Of a stretch of 64,000 nt of DNA, positions 45,011-53,717 are shown in pieces. The DNA comes from Paenibacillus dauci (GTDB lineage: Bacteria > Bacillota > Bacilli > Paenibacillales > Paenibacillaceae). The stretch lies in NCBI RefSeq assembly GCF_000971985.1, contig NZ_LAQQ01000005.1:186001-250000 (forward strand). Direction: 5' to 3'. The position numbers and the translations under genes were made by a program. The notes beneath the pieces are model-generated. The model saw only the letters and a list, made by a program, of their open reading frames with translations. It did no database searches and was not told the origin of the DNA. The stretch's first letter is position 1; each line of letters opens with the position of its first letter.

Positions 45011-46486
45011 TCAGGACTGGGATGCAGGCTTGGCATGTTTGCCAGAAGCTTCGGCAGCCTGCTCTTTGGGTCTTGCATCTGCGCGCGGTGGTTCTTTGAG
45101 GAAGAACATCATGATCAGCGCCAGTACCGACAGTGCCGAAGCGACCAGGAACGCCATATTCGTACCGTGTATCAGTGACAGATCTGCTCCCTGACCAGCA
45201 GAAGTCGCCGAGATCGAAGCATTCGTATAAATGGTGATTAATACCGCTGTACCGATCGATCCCCCTACCTGACGGAGGGTATTGTTCATCGCCGATGCGT
45301 GTGACAATAGATGCACCGGCAGCTGATTCAGACCGGCTGTTGTTACCGGCATCATCACCATCGATAGACCGAACATCCGCAGGGCGAACATAATTACGAT
45401 AAATGGAACCGGCGTCTGGTCTGTCAGGAAAGCGAATGGAATCGTACCAATCGTCAGCATCAACAGACCGATAATCCCAATACGCTTGGCACCGAATTTA
45501 TCAAAGATTCGCCCTGTAATGGGTGACATAATCCCCATTAGTATGGCACCCGGCAGAACGATCAGACCGGACTGCATGGCTGTCAGATGACGTGCATTTT
45601 GAATATACAGCGGCAGCAGTGTCGATGCACCGATCATCGCCGTAAATACAATCACTGTAATAATCATCGAAATGGTAAACAGTCGATTCTGGAATACACG
45701 GAACTCCAGCAGCGGCTGCTTCAGCTTGAACTGGCGTGTCACAAACAGAATCAGACTGACGACACCGACAGCGATCGTAACAATGACCACCGGATCTGCC
45801 CAGCCTTTGGAAGCCGTACTAAATCCGTATAGCAGTCCACCAAATCCAAGTGTAGACAGAATAACCGAAGGGACATCCAGTTTGGGATCACGCAGCTGCC
45901 CTACATTTTTGAGAGCAAAGATAGCGATCACCAGATCGATCAGGGCAATCGGCAGAATAATGTAAAACAGATCGCGCCAGGAGAAGGTATCCACAATCCA
46001 GCCGGATAATGTCGGACCAATCGCTGGTGCGAACGAAATGACCAGACCAATCATCCCCATGGCTGCCCCGCGGCTTTCTTTGGGGAAAATAACCAGAAAT
46101 ACGGTCTGCATTAGCGGCATAATAATCCCCGCTCCGGCAGCCTGTACGACCCGTCCAACGAGCAAGGTGCCGAAGTTGGGCGATATGGCCGCAATCAGCG
46201 TACCCAGTGCAAATAATCCAATCGAAGTAATAAACAAAGCTCGTGTATTAAATTTGTCAATCAAATAAGCAGTGACCGGAATCATAATCCCGTTCACCAG
46301 CATAAAAATCGTCGTAAGCCATTGTGCAGCTGTGGCATCAATATTCAGATCCTTCATAATATGCGGCAGCGCCGTCACCAGTAGTGTCTGGTTCAGTATC
46401 GCCACAAACGCACCTGCCAGCATAATGCCGACAATGAGCTTGATATTCACTTTTGGTTGTGGCTGTTGTGCTACAGCATTACCCAT
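45011..46486 (-). CDS. DHA2-family multidrug MFS transporter
   Basis: A 491-residue protein of about 14 membrane segments. Family loops are NQTLLVTALPHIMKDL at helix 1, QWLTTIFMLVNGIMIPVTAYLIDKF, and GAAMGMIGLVISFAPAIGPTLSG (antiporter motif). This is the LmrB/EmrB group of drug:H+ antiporters. The start MGNAV follows GGGAGG; the longer frame upstream is in-frame with the TetR gene end and is rejected. It overlaps the tetR stop by eight bases, so both are one operon under the repressor-controlled promoter at 47465-47493. Confidence 0.9.
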   Translation of the reverse strand: MGNAVAQQPQPKVNIKLIVGIMLAGAFVAILNQTLLVTALPHIMKDLNIDATAAQWLTTIFMLVNGIMIPVTAYLIDKFNTRALFITSIGLFALGTLIAAISPNFGTLLVGRVVQAAGAGIIMPLMQTVFLVIFPKESRGAAMGMIGLVISFAPAIGPTLSGWIVDTFSWRDLFYIILPIALIDLVIAIFALKNVGQLRDPKLDVPSVILSTLGFGGLLYGFSTASKGWADPVVIVTIAVGVVSLILFVTRQFKLKQPLLEFRVFQNRLFTISMIITVIVFTAMIGASTLLPLYIQNARHLTAMQSGLIVLPGAILMGIMSPITGRIFDKFGAKRIGIIGLLMLTIGTIPFAFLTDQTPVPFIVIMFALRMFGLSMVMMPVTTAGLNQLPVHLLSHASAMNNTLRQVGGSIGTAVLITIYTNASISATSAGQGADLSLIHGTNMAFLVASALSVLALIMMFFLKEPPRADARPKEQAAEASGKHAKPASQS

Positions 46487-47387
46487 GTTTCTCTTCCTCC
46501 CAATTTGCAAAATAGACATGTTGAAGATAGGAGACCTCTTCACTCAATTCTTCACGCTGCCGAAGATAGGCGATCAGTGCATCCATCATGAATGCCTGTG
46601 GTACTTTTTTGCGGCGTTCGACATCCAGCCGCTCTACGGCTGCCAGCAGATCGGCACGTATATGCTCCGGTGAACGCTGATGTACAGCCAGGGTTAGCTC
46701 GCGTACCGATTTGCGCCACTCACTTTCACCAAAATATTTGCGTCCGACCTCGGGATCATACAGATTCAGATGGGTAGCCAGCTCCGTATTAACGACCGGT
46801 TCCTTGCCCATACGCTGATGGATCACCGCTTCCATGCTCTCTACAATAAAGGCAGCCAGTGCTTCCAGGTCGAGCTTGGTTTTGCGATCTACATGGGACA
46901 AAAAGACAAACTCTCTCAGCATCCCCTGCATAGCTACCGCCAAATCCCATACAATCGGTTCGATTTCGGTACCAAATGCCTGGACAAGAGCTTCCTTTTG
47001 CCAGCTGATCATCGTTCGTTTGAAGTTCAGCATCACATTTCGTATCTGACTTCCCAATTCCATCGGCACATTTTGGTTCAGGTTAATAAAAAAGTTGTGT
47101 CTGACTATAAATTCACGCAACTGAACAACCAGTTTCTGAACCAGCTGTTCCCGCGGCGGCACGTTATCTTCAAAATGAAGCGTACTGCTTGCCTGTACAA
47201 TCTCTTCGTGCAGCGTGCTTACGATCTGAAGCAATATGTCTTCTTTGGACTGAAATAATTTATAAATGGAAGCCTTGGACATATTGCACTGCTCGGCAAT
47301 ATCCTGAACAGTTGTTGCAAAATAGCCTTTTTCTGCGAATAACTGGCTTCCTGCATACAGGATCGTTTTCTTTCGGTCCTCTACCAT
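46479..47387 (-). CDS. TetR-family regulator of the adjacent pump
   Basis: A 302-residue protein, longer than the usual ~200 for TetR. The N-terminal helix-turn-helix reads FAEKGYFATTVQDIAEQC, with MSKASIYKLFQSKEDIL as recognition helix. The C-terminal ligand domain is extended by about 100 residues (VERLDVERRKKVPQAFM...), typical of YvdT/LmrA-like forms with an extra tail, but unusual. It heads an operon with the DHA2 pump. An inverted repeat (47427-47452) just after the promoter is the likely autoregulatory operator. Confidence 0.88.
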   Translation of the reverse strand: MVEDRKKTILYAGSQLFAEKGYFATTVQDIAEQCNMSKASIYKLFQSKEDILLQIVSTLHEEIVQASSTLHFEDNVPPREQLVQKLVVQLREFIVRHNFFINLNQNVPMELGSQIRNVMLNFKRTMISWQKEALVQAFGTEIEPIVWDLAVAMQGMLREFVFLSHVDRKTKLDLEALAAFIVESMEAVIHQRMGKEPVVNTELATHLNLYDPEVGRKYFGESEWRKSVRELTLAVHQRSPEHIRADLLAAVERLDVERRKKVPQAFMMDALIAYLRQREELSEEVSYLQHVYFANWEEEKHG

Positions 47388-47426
47388 AATCGTGCATCTC
47401 CTATTTTCTAATATACCCCATAAAAC

Positions 47427-47452
47427 CTGACGGTACTCATAAAACCCGTCAG
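47427..47452 (-). promoter_or_regulatory. TetR operator candidate
   Basis: CTGACGG and CCGTCAG are perfect 7-bp arms with a 12-bp spacer, starting a few bases after the predicted transcription start. Confidence 0.7.
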
Positions 47453-47464
47453 TTCTTACTTACT

Positions 47465-47493
47465 ATTTTATATGAACTTATTTACAAAGTCAA
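47465..47493 (-). promoter_or_regulatory. sigma-A promoter of the tetR-pump operon
   Basis: TTGACT (47493-47488), 17-bp spacer, TAAAAT (47470-47465) on the minus strand. Confidence 0.8.
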
Positions 47494-47563
47494 TCGTTGT
47501 CATAACAAAAGTATGTATACAATATATATTGCAGTTTCTATTCATTTATACAAAAAGGGATAT

Positions 47564-47600
47564 AAAAAAGCATCCATTACCTTGGTGGTAAGGATGCTTT
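47564..47600 (-). terminator. terminator of the znu operon
   Basis: AAGCATCC and GGATGCTT arms with an inner TTACC/GGTAA stem, followed on the minus strand by TTTT. Confidence 0.82.
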
Positions 47601-47646
47601 ACAAAGATCCGAAGCTGCCTTGCAGCCAACTGCCGGATGATCCAAA

Positions 47647-48648
47647 TTATTCGTTGAGCGCTTTTGTCAGAGCCGCCAGATTTTCACGCATAACTGAAAT
47701 ATAATTCTCTCCAGCTGCTTCCTGTTCACTGGTCAATCCTTCTAACGGATTCAGTACAGCTGTTTGTGCACCTACTTCATTCGCAATGGTGTCGGCTACT
47801 TTGGAAGATACCAGCGTTTCGAAGAAGATGGTTTTCACATTATTACTCTTGGCAAAATCAACTACTTCTGCCATCTTGGCAGCTGTAGGCTCTTCTTCCG
47901 GAGACAGTCCGCTTATACCGACCTGGGTCAGACCATAATCACGTGCCAGATAACCAAATGCGGTATGCTGGGTAATAAAGTCTTTACGTTTGGTATTGGA
48001 CAGGTCCGTCTTGTAATCGGTATCGAGCTTTTGCAATTCTGCCAGATAGGCATCTGCATTTTTCTTGAAATCTGCAGCATGATCCGGTGCCAGTTCACTC
48101 AGTGAAGACTCGATATTACGAACCTCGGTCTGTGCCTGCTGCGGAGACAGCCATACATGCGGATCAAAACCGCCATGATCGTGATCATGGCCTTCTTCTG
48201 CAGCATGAGCTTCTTCGCCTTCGTGCTCTTCCTCTTCATGGTACCCATCCATCACTTGTATACCTTTGCTGGCTTCTACCATTTTCGGTCCATTGGTACC
48301 CACAGCATCCTGCACCTGAGTCATCCACGATTCAAGACCGGCACCATTGTAGACGAGCATATCGGCATCGGTAATTTTGGCAATATCCTGCGGAGTAGGC
48401 TCCCAGTCATGCGGTTCGGTTCCAGGTGGAATCAGTACCTGTACATCTGCCAGATCGCCGGCAACTTTGGAAGTGAATTCCTGCATAGGATAGAAACTGG
48501 TTACAATATGAAGCTTGTCCGTACTGCCTTCGCCGGCAGTTGTACCTGTTGCAGACGGACTGCTGTTTCCACATCCTGCGAGCACTGTGCTCATTCCCAA
48601 TACGACCACCGCAGGCAATGACAACCAATTACGCTTGTTCCATTTCAT
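47647..48648 (-). CDS. znuA: zinc ABC transporter substrate-binding lipoprotein
   Basis: A 333-residue cluster A-I binding protein. A lipoprotein signal ends at the lipobox LAGC (Cys26). Metal ligands are expected at His81 (EPHDWEP), His165 (DPHVWLS), a later His (FITQHTAFGY) and an acidic residue near the C-terminus. A His/Glu-rich loop at 138-159 (with HDHDH) marks zinc rather than manganese specificity. The start MKWN is chosen for GGAGGAG upstream. It is the last gene of znuC-znuB-znuA under the Zur box at 50380-50394. Confidence 0.94.
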   Translation of the reverse strand: MKWNKRNWLSLPAVVVLGMSTVLAGCGNSSPSATGTTAGEGSTDKLHIVTSFYPMQEFTSKVAGDLADVQVLIPPGTEPHDWEPTPQDIAKITDADMLVYNGAGLESWMTQVQDAVGTNGPKMVEASKGIQVMDGYHEEEEHEGEEAHAAEEGHDHDHGGFDPHVWLSPQQAQTEVRNIESSLSELAPDHAADFKKNADAYLAELQKLDTDYKTDLSNTKRKDFITQHTAFGYLARDYGLTQVGISGLSPEEEPTAAKMAEVVDFAKSNNVKTIFFETLVSSKVADTIANEVGAQTAVLNPLEGLTSEQEAAGENYISVMRENLAALTKALNE

Positions 48649-48785
48649 TTCAGTACTTCTCCTCCCCACTCCATCTACTGTACCCAAACATGATCTTTAT
48701 CTATATTTGCAAAAGATTCATACTCGTTGATGACTGCTTGCTTGATGATATTCAGTACAATGGATATCCCTATTAAGTGGTTATA

Positions 48786-49700
48786 TTAGTTTTTGTTCAA
48801 TACTTCTGTTTTGACATTGCTTTTCTGGGAGCTGCGGCTCTGACGTTGCCAGAAACGACGGCTATCCACATCAACGACATAGCCAGGGTCTTTGTCCCGG
48901 CGAATGCGATATACGATGCGCTGAACTCCCATACCTATCAGCAGGAAAGCCAGCAGCAGCAGTGCTACCGTTGCTCCCGGAGGCGTGTTGACATAATAAG
49001 AAGTGGTCAGTCCGCCGAACATGCCGATCAGACCAATGCTAACCGCCATGATTAGCGCGGAAGTGAATCCTCTGGCAAAACGAAGAGCAAGAGCCGCAGG
49101 CAGTGCCATCAGTGCCGATACGAGCAGCACGCCGACAATCGGCATGGCTGCTGCTACAGTCATCCCGGTCAGTACCGAGAAAGTCTGGGATAACCAGCGT
49201 ACATGCGTACCGCCAATCTGCGCAGTCTCTTCATCAAACGTAATATTGTACAGTGGCCGTCTCATCACTGCCCAATAAATCAGTACCAGCAGGAACACCG
49301 TACCAATAATCCACAGCTGGGTCGTGCTCACTGCTACAATCGAGCCAAACAGATAGGAACTGAAGCTACGATTCAGCCCGGAATCCATACTCATCAGCAC
49401 CAGTGCCAGTGCCAGACCACCGGTCATAATAACAGCAATAGATACTTCCCCATAACCACGGAAATTCTGCCGCAGTCGCTCTATAACCAGCGCACCGGCA
49501 ACCGCAATTACAAATCCTCCCACCGAAGGATTAATGCCCAGAATAGCCCCGATCGCTACACCTGCCAGCGAGACATGAGACAGCGTATCTGCCATCAGAA
49601 TCTGCCTGCGCAGAACCAGATAAATACCGAGCAGCGGAGCGATGACAGCAATCATTCCTCCGGCCCAAAACGCGCGCTGCATGAACTCGTAGTCAAACAT
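48786..49700 (-). CDS. znuB: zinc ABC transporter permease
   Basis: A 304-residue membrane protein of the ABC-3 family with about eight or nine helices. Characteristic stretches are LVLRRQILMADTLSHVSLAGVAIG and MPIVGVLLVSALMALPAALA. The C-terminal tail is basic and cytoplasmic. The ATG at 49700 is preferred to that at 49706, since the GGTGGAGG ribosome site abuts the latter. It overlaps the end of znuC by about 50 bases. Forms the membrane channel with ZnuC as ATPase. Confidence 0.92.
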   Translation of the reverse strand: MFDYEFMQRAFWAGGMIAVIAPLLGIYLVLRRQILMADTLSHVSLAGVAIGAILGINPSVGGFVIAVAGALVIERLRQNFRGYGEVSIAVIMTGGLALALVLMSMDSGLNRSFSSYLFGSIVAVSTTQLWIIGTVFLLVLIYWAVMRRPLYNITFDEETAQIGGTHVRWLSQTFSVLTGMTVAAAMPIVGVLLVSALMALPAALALRFARGFTSALIMAVSIGLIGMFGGLTTSYYVNTPPGATVALLLLAFLLIGMGVQRIVYRIRRDKDPGYVVDVDSRRFWQRQSRSSQKSNVKTEVLNKN

Positions 49701-50356
49701 GCCCATCCTCCACCCTCCTCTCGTTCCAGACGGATCATACGATCCAGATAAGGCTCTGCTTCTTCCAGCCCATGGGTTACCATTACTACTGTACGTCCAT
49801 GTTGTTTTACATGATGACGCATCAATTCGTAGAATCCTTTGCGACTCTCCAGATCCATCCCGGTTGTCGGCTCATCCAGAATCAGTACATCAGGCTCCTG
49901 TGCCAGTGCACGTGCAATACATACACGCTGTTTCTGCCCACCGGACAGTTCACCGATTTTGCGATCGCGCAGTTCCCACATACCTACTGCTTCGAGCGAG
50001 GAACGCACCAGTGCTTCCTGTTTATCACCAAATCGCTTGAACAGGCCCAATCTCATATAACAGCCGGAACGTACCAACTCAAATACCGTACTCGGGAATC
50101 CACTATTAAATGATGCAACCTGCTGAGGCACATAACCGATTACCGGACGTTTGCCTTTGTCATTACGGTTAATCTGTACCCGTCCGCTCCAGGGCTTCAA
50201 TATACCGAGCAGCAACTTCAACGATGTTGTTTTCGCAGCACCATTGGGTCCGCTAAGTGCCATAAATTCATTACTATATATTTCCATCGACAACCGATTA
50301 ACCACCGGTTCCCGGTCATAGCCAAACACTATATCCTGCATGGAAGCCAATAACAA
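49652..50356 (-). CDS. znuC: zinc ABC transporter ATP-binding protein
   Basis: A 234-residue ABC ATPase. Walker A is GPNGAAKTT (36-44); the Ala in place of the usual Gly also occurs in the B. subtilis homologue. The signature is LSGGQKQRV, Walker B VLILDEPTTGMD, and the H-loop is VMVTHGLEEA. A TTG start is chosen because AAGGAGG lies seven bases upstream; the ATG six codons later lacks its own site. First gene of znuCBA; a perfect Zur palindrome sits 24 bp before the start. Confidence 0.92.
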   Translation of the reverse strand: MLLASMQDIVFGYDREPVVNRLSMEIYSNEFMALSGPNGAAKTTSLKLLLGILKPWSGRVQINRNDKGKRPVIGYVPQQVASFNSGFPSTVFELVRSGCYMRLGLFKRFGDKQEALVRSSLEAVGMWELRDRKIGELSGGQKQRVCIARALAQEPDVLILDEPTTGMDLESRKGFYELMRHHVKQHGRTVVMVTHGLEEAEPYLDRMIRLEREEGGGWACLTTSSCSARFGPEE

Positions 50357-50379
50357 GATTAGCCCTCCTTTCGTTCTTA

Positions 50380-50394
50380 TCGTAACCGTTACGA
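50380..50394 (-). promoter_or_regulatory. Zur box of the znu operon
   Basis: TCGTAACCGTTACGA is a perfect 15-bp palindrome matching the ends of the Bacillus Zur consensus (TCGTAA...TTACGA). With rpsN at 18.4 kb it defines two Zur targets in the window. Confidence 0.88.
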
Positions 50395-50674
50395 ATACCA
50401 CCTGACTTACTTTACTCCTCGTATGTCAGCATTGTCAATATGTTTATCCAAAATTATTACGATCTGGCGCATCAAACTTCTTGTGGATCGATCACACTTT
50501 ACTCAAAACAAACAGACACAATGCTTCTACAGATTATTAACCCGTAGTATGCATCGTGCCTGCTCATGCTGTGGATTTACAGCTTATTGACTTGCTTGGA
50601 TGAATATTTGTAGCCAAAAATAACTACGCGCTAAATCACTTTGAATCAGATACAGTCTATAACTACACGCTTAA

Positions 50675-51676
50675 TCACTTCTGGATCAGATACAGTCTGG
50701 ATGTTTCTTCCCAGATCTCTCCCTGCTTCAGGCTGAAGAATCCTTTTTCTTCATCCGGCAAATCTACATTCGGTGCATTGACCAGATTGGTCTGCGGCTC
50801 GGGACAGAGGAATGTACCTGAAGCTTCGCTATTCCAGATCATCCAGTGTTTGTAACCTGTACCTACATCATAGACCAGCTTCTCCCCAAGACGATTGTCG
50901 ATAATCTCGGCATAGTTGCGTCCATTTTGAGGAACAGCAGTATAGTGGTTGTCCATCACTTCGCCATAAGGATTGGCACCTTCTGCTTTGAGCTGCTCTT
51001 CCCAAGAAGACAGCGGCTGAAACTCACCTGTAGGCAGCATACGCTCGGTCATCTGACGGCGCTCTCCATAGGTAGCGCGGAACGTCACATCGTCTGCAGT
51101 ACTTTCCGGTGCAAATGGTGCATTGATCGCTGTATGGAATGCCAGCATCATCGGCATCGGATCATTGCCTTCATTACGTACGGTCACCTGCTGCTGCAGT
51201 CCATCTTCCGACAACGTGTACTGCAATTTTACCGTGAACTGGTGCGGCCAGTATTGATAGACTGGATGGGAATCATCAATACTCACGCTCAGACAGACAG
51301 TACTGTAATACTCATTCGCATCATAGGACACCACATCCCATACAATCGTATGCAGGAAGCCATGCAGATGATTATTGGTTGCTTCTTCATTAATAGGGAA
51401 GCTGTATCTGCGGCCGTTCCATGTAAATGTACCGTCTTCATAACGGTTTGGCGGGAACAGTACCGGAATACCATGCGTGCCGGGACTGGAGCGGAACTCT
51501 TCCATTTCAGCCTCTTTAGGCTCGCGCAGGAAATTATATCCTTTGACCGTATCGCGATAAGCAATCAGATTTGCTCCTACTCCTGGTAGCACAGCTGCTT
51601 CATAAGGACCATATTTCAGCCACACAGCAGGTTCTCCCTGATAAGATTGTTCATAAGCACTGGAATGATTGGACAT
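50675..51676 (-). CDS. aldose 1-epimerase (galactose mutarotase-like)
   Basis: A 333-residue protein of the galactose-mutarotase beta-sandwich superfamily. Conserved features include NRYEDGTFTW, NHLHGFLH with the expected His, AFHTAINAPF, and a late catalytic Glu in PEPQTN. Such enzymes speed anomer exchange of aldoses. The start MSNHSSAYE has AAAGGAG upstream. It stands alone, so its sugar is unclear; note the rhamnose operon here lacks its own mutarotase. Confidence 0.85.
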   Translation of the reverse strand: MSNHSSAYEQSYQGEPAVWLKYGPYEAAVLPGVGANLIAYRDTVKGYNFLREPKEAEMEEFRSSPGTHGIPVLFPPNRYEDGTFTWNGRRYSFPINEEATNNHLHGFLHTIVWDVVSYDANEYYSTVCLSVSIDDSHPVYQYWPHQFTVKLQYTLSEDGLQQQVTVRNEGNDPMPMMLAFHTAINAPFAPESTADDVTFRATYGERRQMTERMLPTGEFQPLSSWEEQLKAEGANPYGEVMDNHYTAVPQNGRNYAEIIDNRLGEKLVYDVGTGYKHWMIWNSEASGTFLCPEPQTNLVNAPNVDLPDEEKGFFSLKQGEIWEETSRLYLIQK

Positions 51677-51710
51677 AATGAAAGTCTCCTTTGTGGTCAA
51701 ATCAAAATGA

Positions 51711-51752
51711 CATAGACAGAGAATTCGATATGTAATGGATACTCCGTCTATG
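51711..51752. repeat. inverted repeat between the oxidoreductase and epimerase genes
   Basis: CATAGACAGAG and CTCCGTCTATG arms (one mismatch) with a 20-base spacer. It may end the Gfo/Idh transcript or act as operator for the epimerase; the T run is weak. Confidence 0.5.
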
Positions 51753-51910
51753 CAACTGCAAGCATTGTTAATATTTTCATTTACTAATTAATAAATAAAC
51801 CAACTATTAATGAGTGTAGCATAATTTTGCTTATTCGCCAAAGGCAATACAGGACCTGAATCTAACTTGATCCTGTGACCTTTCTTCTGCTACTATATCG
51901 CGGACTGCGC

Positions 51911-52918
51911 TTAGACAATACGAACTTTTTCACCTTTGCGTGCCGATTCCAGACAGGCAGCAATGACTCTGGTATTGCGCACCGCATCTTCGGGACTGTA
52001 GGGTAATGGCGTTCCATCGAGCACGGAAGCAGCAAAAGCATCCATTTGAAGTGCAAAATGATTAGCAGGTTCAATATACTCTTCTCGTTTGCCTTCATCG
52101 GTATAGATAGTAATCTGCGGTTCTCCATGAATATCATCACGACGAAATGCATAAGGCAGCTTGATTCTTCCCTTGGTCCCAATGATCTCCAGCGCACAGC
52201 TCGAATACGCCCACATCCCGCATTCAAAAGTAGCCGATCTTGCATCCGGAAATTCCATTAATCCCGAAGCCATCATATCCACATGATCATGCTTGGCCGA
52301 GAACATGGCATGTACGGTTACCGCTGTAGGCTCAGCCCCAAAGTACATACGGGCTGCAGATACCGGATAGACTCCCAGATCATATAACGAGCCTCCACCC
52401 ATAGCCCGCTGGTACCGTACATTATCCAGATCATCTGCATTGCTTGAAGTAAAACGCCCATGCATACTGCGTAGTACACCAATTTCTCCGGATTGAATAA
52501 TTTCCCTCACCCGATTATGCTTGGGATGATAACGGTACATAAATCCCTCAGCAAATGTAACACCTGCTTTGCGACAGCGGTCAACCATCTCGGCAGCATC
52601 TGCTGCATCAAGCGCAGCAGGCTTTTCGCATAATACATGCTTGCCTGCTTCTGCCGCTCTGATTGTCCATTCTTTGTGCAGATGATTGGGCAGTGGAATA
52701 TAAACTGCATCAATATCAGGATCTGTCAGCAATGCCTCGTAACTGCCATACGATCTGGGAATTTCGCAGTGCGCCGCTACATGTTTGGCAACTTCTGCGT
52801 CACGACTGGAGATCGCCAGTATTTCATTGCGATGTGATTCTTTGAGAGCAGGTATAATAGCGCTTACAGCAATTTCCGCAGTGCTGATGATTCCCCACTT
52901 TAATTTACGTTCAGTCAT
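51911..52918 (-). CDS. Gfo/Idh/MocA-family oxidoreductase
   Basis: A 335-residue NAD(P)-dependent dehydrogenase. An N-terminal Rossmann domain (KWGIISTAEIA, later AVYIPLPNHLHKEW and HVLCEKP with the conserved Lys) is followed by the C-terminal alpha/beta domain (GGGSLYDLGVYPVSAARM). It belongs to the family acting on sugars, inositols or dihydrodiols. The start MTERKL follows GGAAGGA; an in-frame extension upstream is rejected. Neighbours do not define the substrate. Confidence 0.88.
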   Translation of the reverse strand: MTERKLKWGIISTAEIAVSAIIPALKESHRNEILAISSRDAEVAKHVAAHCEIPRSYGSYEALLTDPDIDAVYIPLPNHLHKEWTIRAAEAGKHVLCEKPAALDAADAAEMVDRCRKAGVTFAEGFMYRYHPKHNRVREIIQSGEIGVLRSMHGRFTSSNADDLDNVRYQRAMGGGSLYDLGVYPVSAARMYFGAEPTAVTVHAMFSAKHDHVDMMASGLMEFPDARSATFECGMWAYSSCALEIIGTKGRIKLPYAFRRDDIHGEPQITIYTDEGKREEYIEPANHFALQMDAFAASVLDGTPLPYSPEDAVRNTRVIAACLESARKGEKVRIV

Positions 52919-53202
52919 GGCTGTATTCCTTCCCTTCGCTTCAGATTCGGTCTGCCTGCTTGCCGGATATACGTCCATCCTGAACGAAACCCGATCCCCG
53001 ATTTCTGCTGAAGATTAGATTTCTTCTATAATATAGAGCAATACACCTGTCTGCACCATTTGACTCTCCAAAAATCTGTATTCATTTATCTACTGCCATC
53101 AAGCTCTGCAGCAATTGCTTCGCTTCTGTAGATTATCGACGCAATCCCTGCAGGGACAATAGGCAGTCTATCGGCCGCACAGCTTAATTACCATGCAGCT
53201 TG
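52919..53202. other. intergenic region before the Gfo/Idh gene
   Basis: Lies between the Rtp stop and the oxidoreductase start. A stretch around 53110-53160 is locally GC richer and contains CTGCAG repeats, but I see no convincing terminator or gene. Confidence 0.3.
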
Positions 53203-53565
53203 TCAGTTATAGTTATCCGCTTCCGCTTTGGTCAGCATCCCTATACAACGATCAAGATCGGTTTTGACCTGCTTTTTGTAGAGTTTGGCTTTTTCACGGC
53301 CATCGTCTGTAAAATGATAAATAACAATTTCCTGAAAATCAACCTTCGGATCATTCCCTTTTAACTGCTTGGTCCGATAAAAAACGCCTTCATGCACCAG
53401 TTCATGCAGTGCACGATAAATTTCGCTTTGTGGTGGAGAATAGCCGAATGATTTGAAGCGTTCCTTCATGTTCTCCAGCATCTCGTAGCCATAGCCACGG
53501 TGCTCTTCCACCATCGTAATCAGATATAATTTGATAAAGGCGCGCTGGGCGATCATAAATGCCAT
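53203..53565 (-). CDS. rtp: replication terminator protein (Rtp) homologue
   Basis: A 120-residue winged-helix protein that aligns along its whole length with B. subtilis Rtp (122 residues, from memory). Matching blocks include QRAFIKLYLITM (7-18), GYSPPQSEIYRALHEL (41-56), QEIVIYHF and AKLYKKQVKTDLDRC (93-107); the C-terminal coiled-coil dimer helix is clear. Rtp dimers bind Ter sites and stop replication forks from one side. A PadR-type regulator is the alternative, but the C-terminal helix and block order favour Rtp. GGAG precedes ATG 53565. Inverted repeats in its promoter could be Ter-like autoregulatory sites. Confidence 0.82.
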   Translation of the reverse strand: MAFMIAQRAFIKLYLITMVEEHRGYGYEMLENMKERFKSFGYSPPQSEIYRALHELVHEGVFYRTKQLKGNDPKVDFQEIVIYHFTDDGREKAKLYKKQVKTDLDRCIGMLTKAEADNYN

Positions 53566-53606
53566 ATCACTCTGCTCCTTTCCATAGTTGCCTGTACATT
53601 TATCGC

Positions 53607-53627
53607 AGTGGAACAAATTATTCCACT
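53607..53627. promoter_or_regulatory. inverted repeat 40 bp upstream of rtp
   Basis: AGTGGAA and TTCCACT arms with a 7-bp spacer (CAAATTA), just downstream of a minus-strand TATAAT (53639-53634). A candidate Rtp binding site or autoregulatory operator. Confidence 0.5.
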
Positions 53628-53641
53628 TGTTCTATTATATG

Positions 53642-53665
53642 AAACTTTCACTACTTTGAAAAGTT
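53642..53665. promoter_or_regulatory. second inverted repeat over the rtp promoter
   Basis: AAACTTTCA and TGAAAAGTT arms (one mismatch) flanking CTACTT, in the -35 zone upstream of the TATAAT. Confidence 0.4.
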
Positions 53666-53678
53666 AAGTAAAGGTAAC

Positions 53679-53710
53679 AAAAAGACCTGTTCATCAGCGA
53701 ACAGGTCTTT
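53679..53710 (-). terminator. terminator of the acyltransferase gene
   Basis: AAAGACCTGTTC and GAACAGGTCTTT arms, followed on the minus strand by TTT. Confidence 0.9.
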
Positions 53711-53717
53711 GATCCAT

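Noticed and set aside
49652..50356. Walker A with Ala (GAAKTT) in ZnuC
   Set aside because: The B. subtilis homologue has a similar Ala, as far as I remember; not a sign of inactivation.
53203..53565. PadR-family reading of the Rtp homologue
   Set aside because: The fold is related, but block-by-block similarity to Rtp and the C-terminal dimer helix fit Rtp better; kept as an alternative within the entry.
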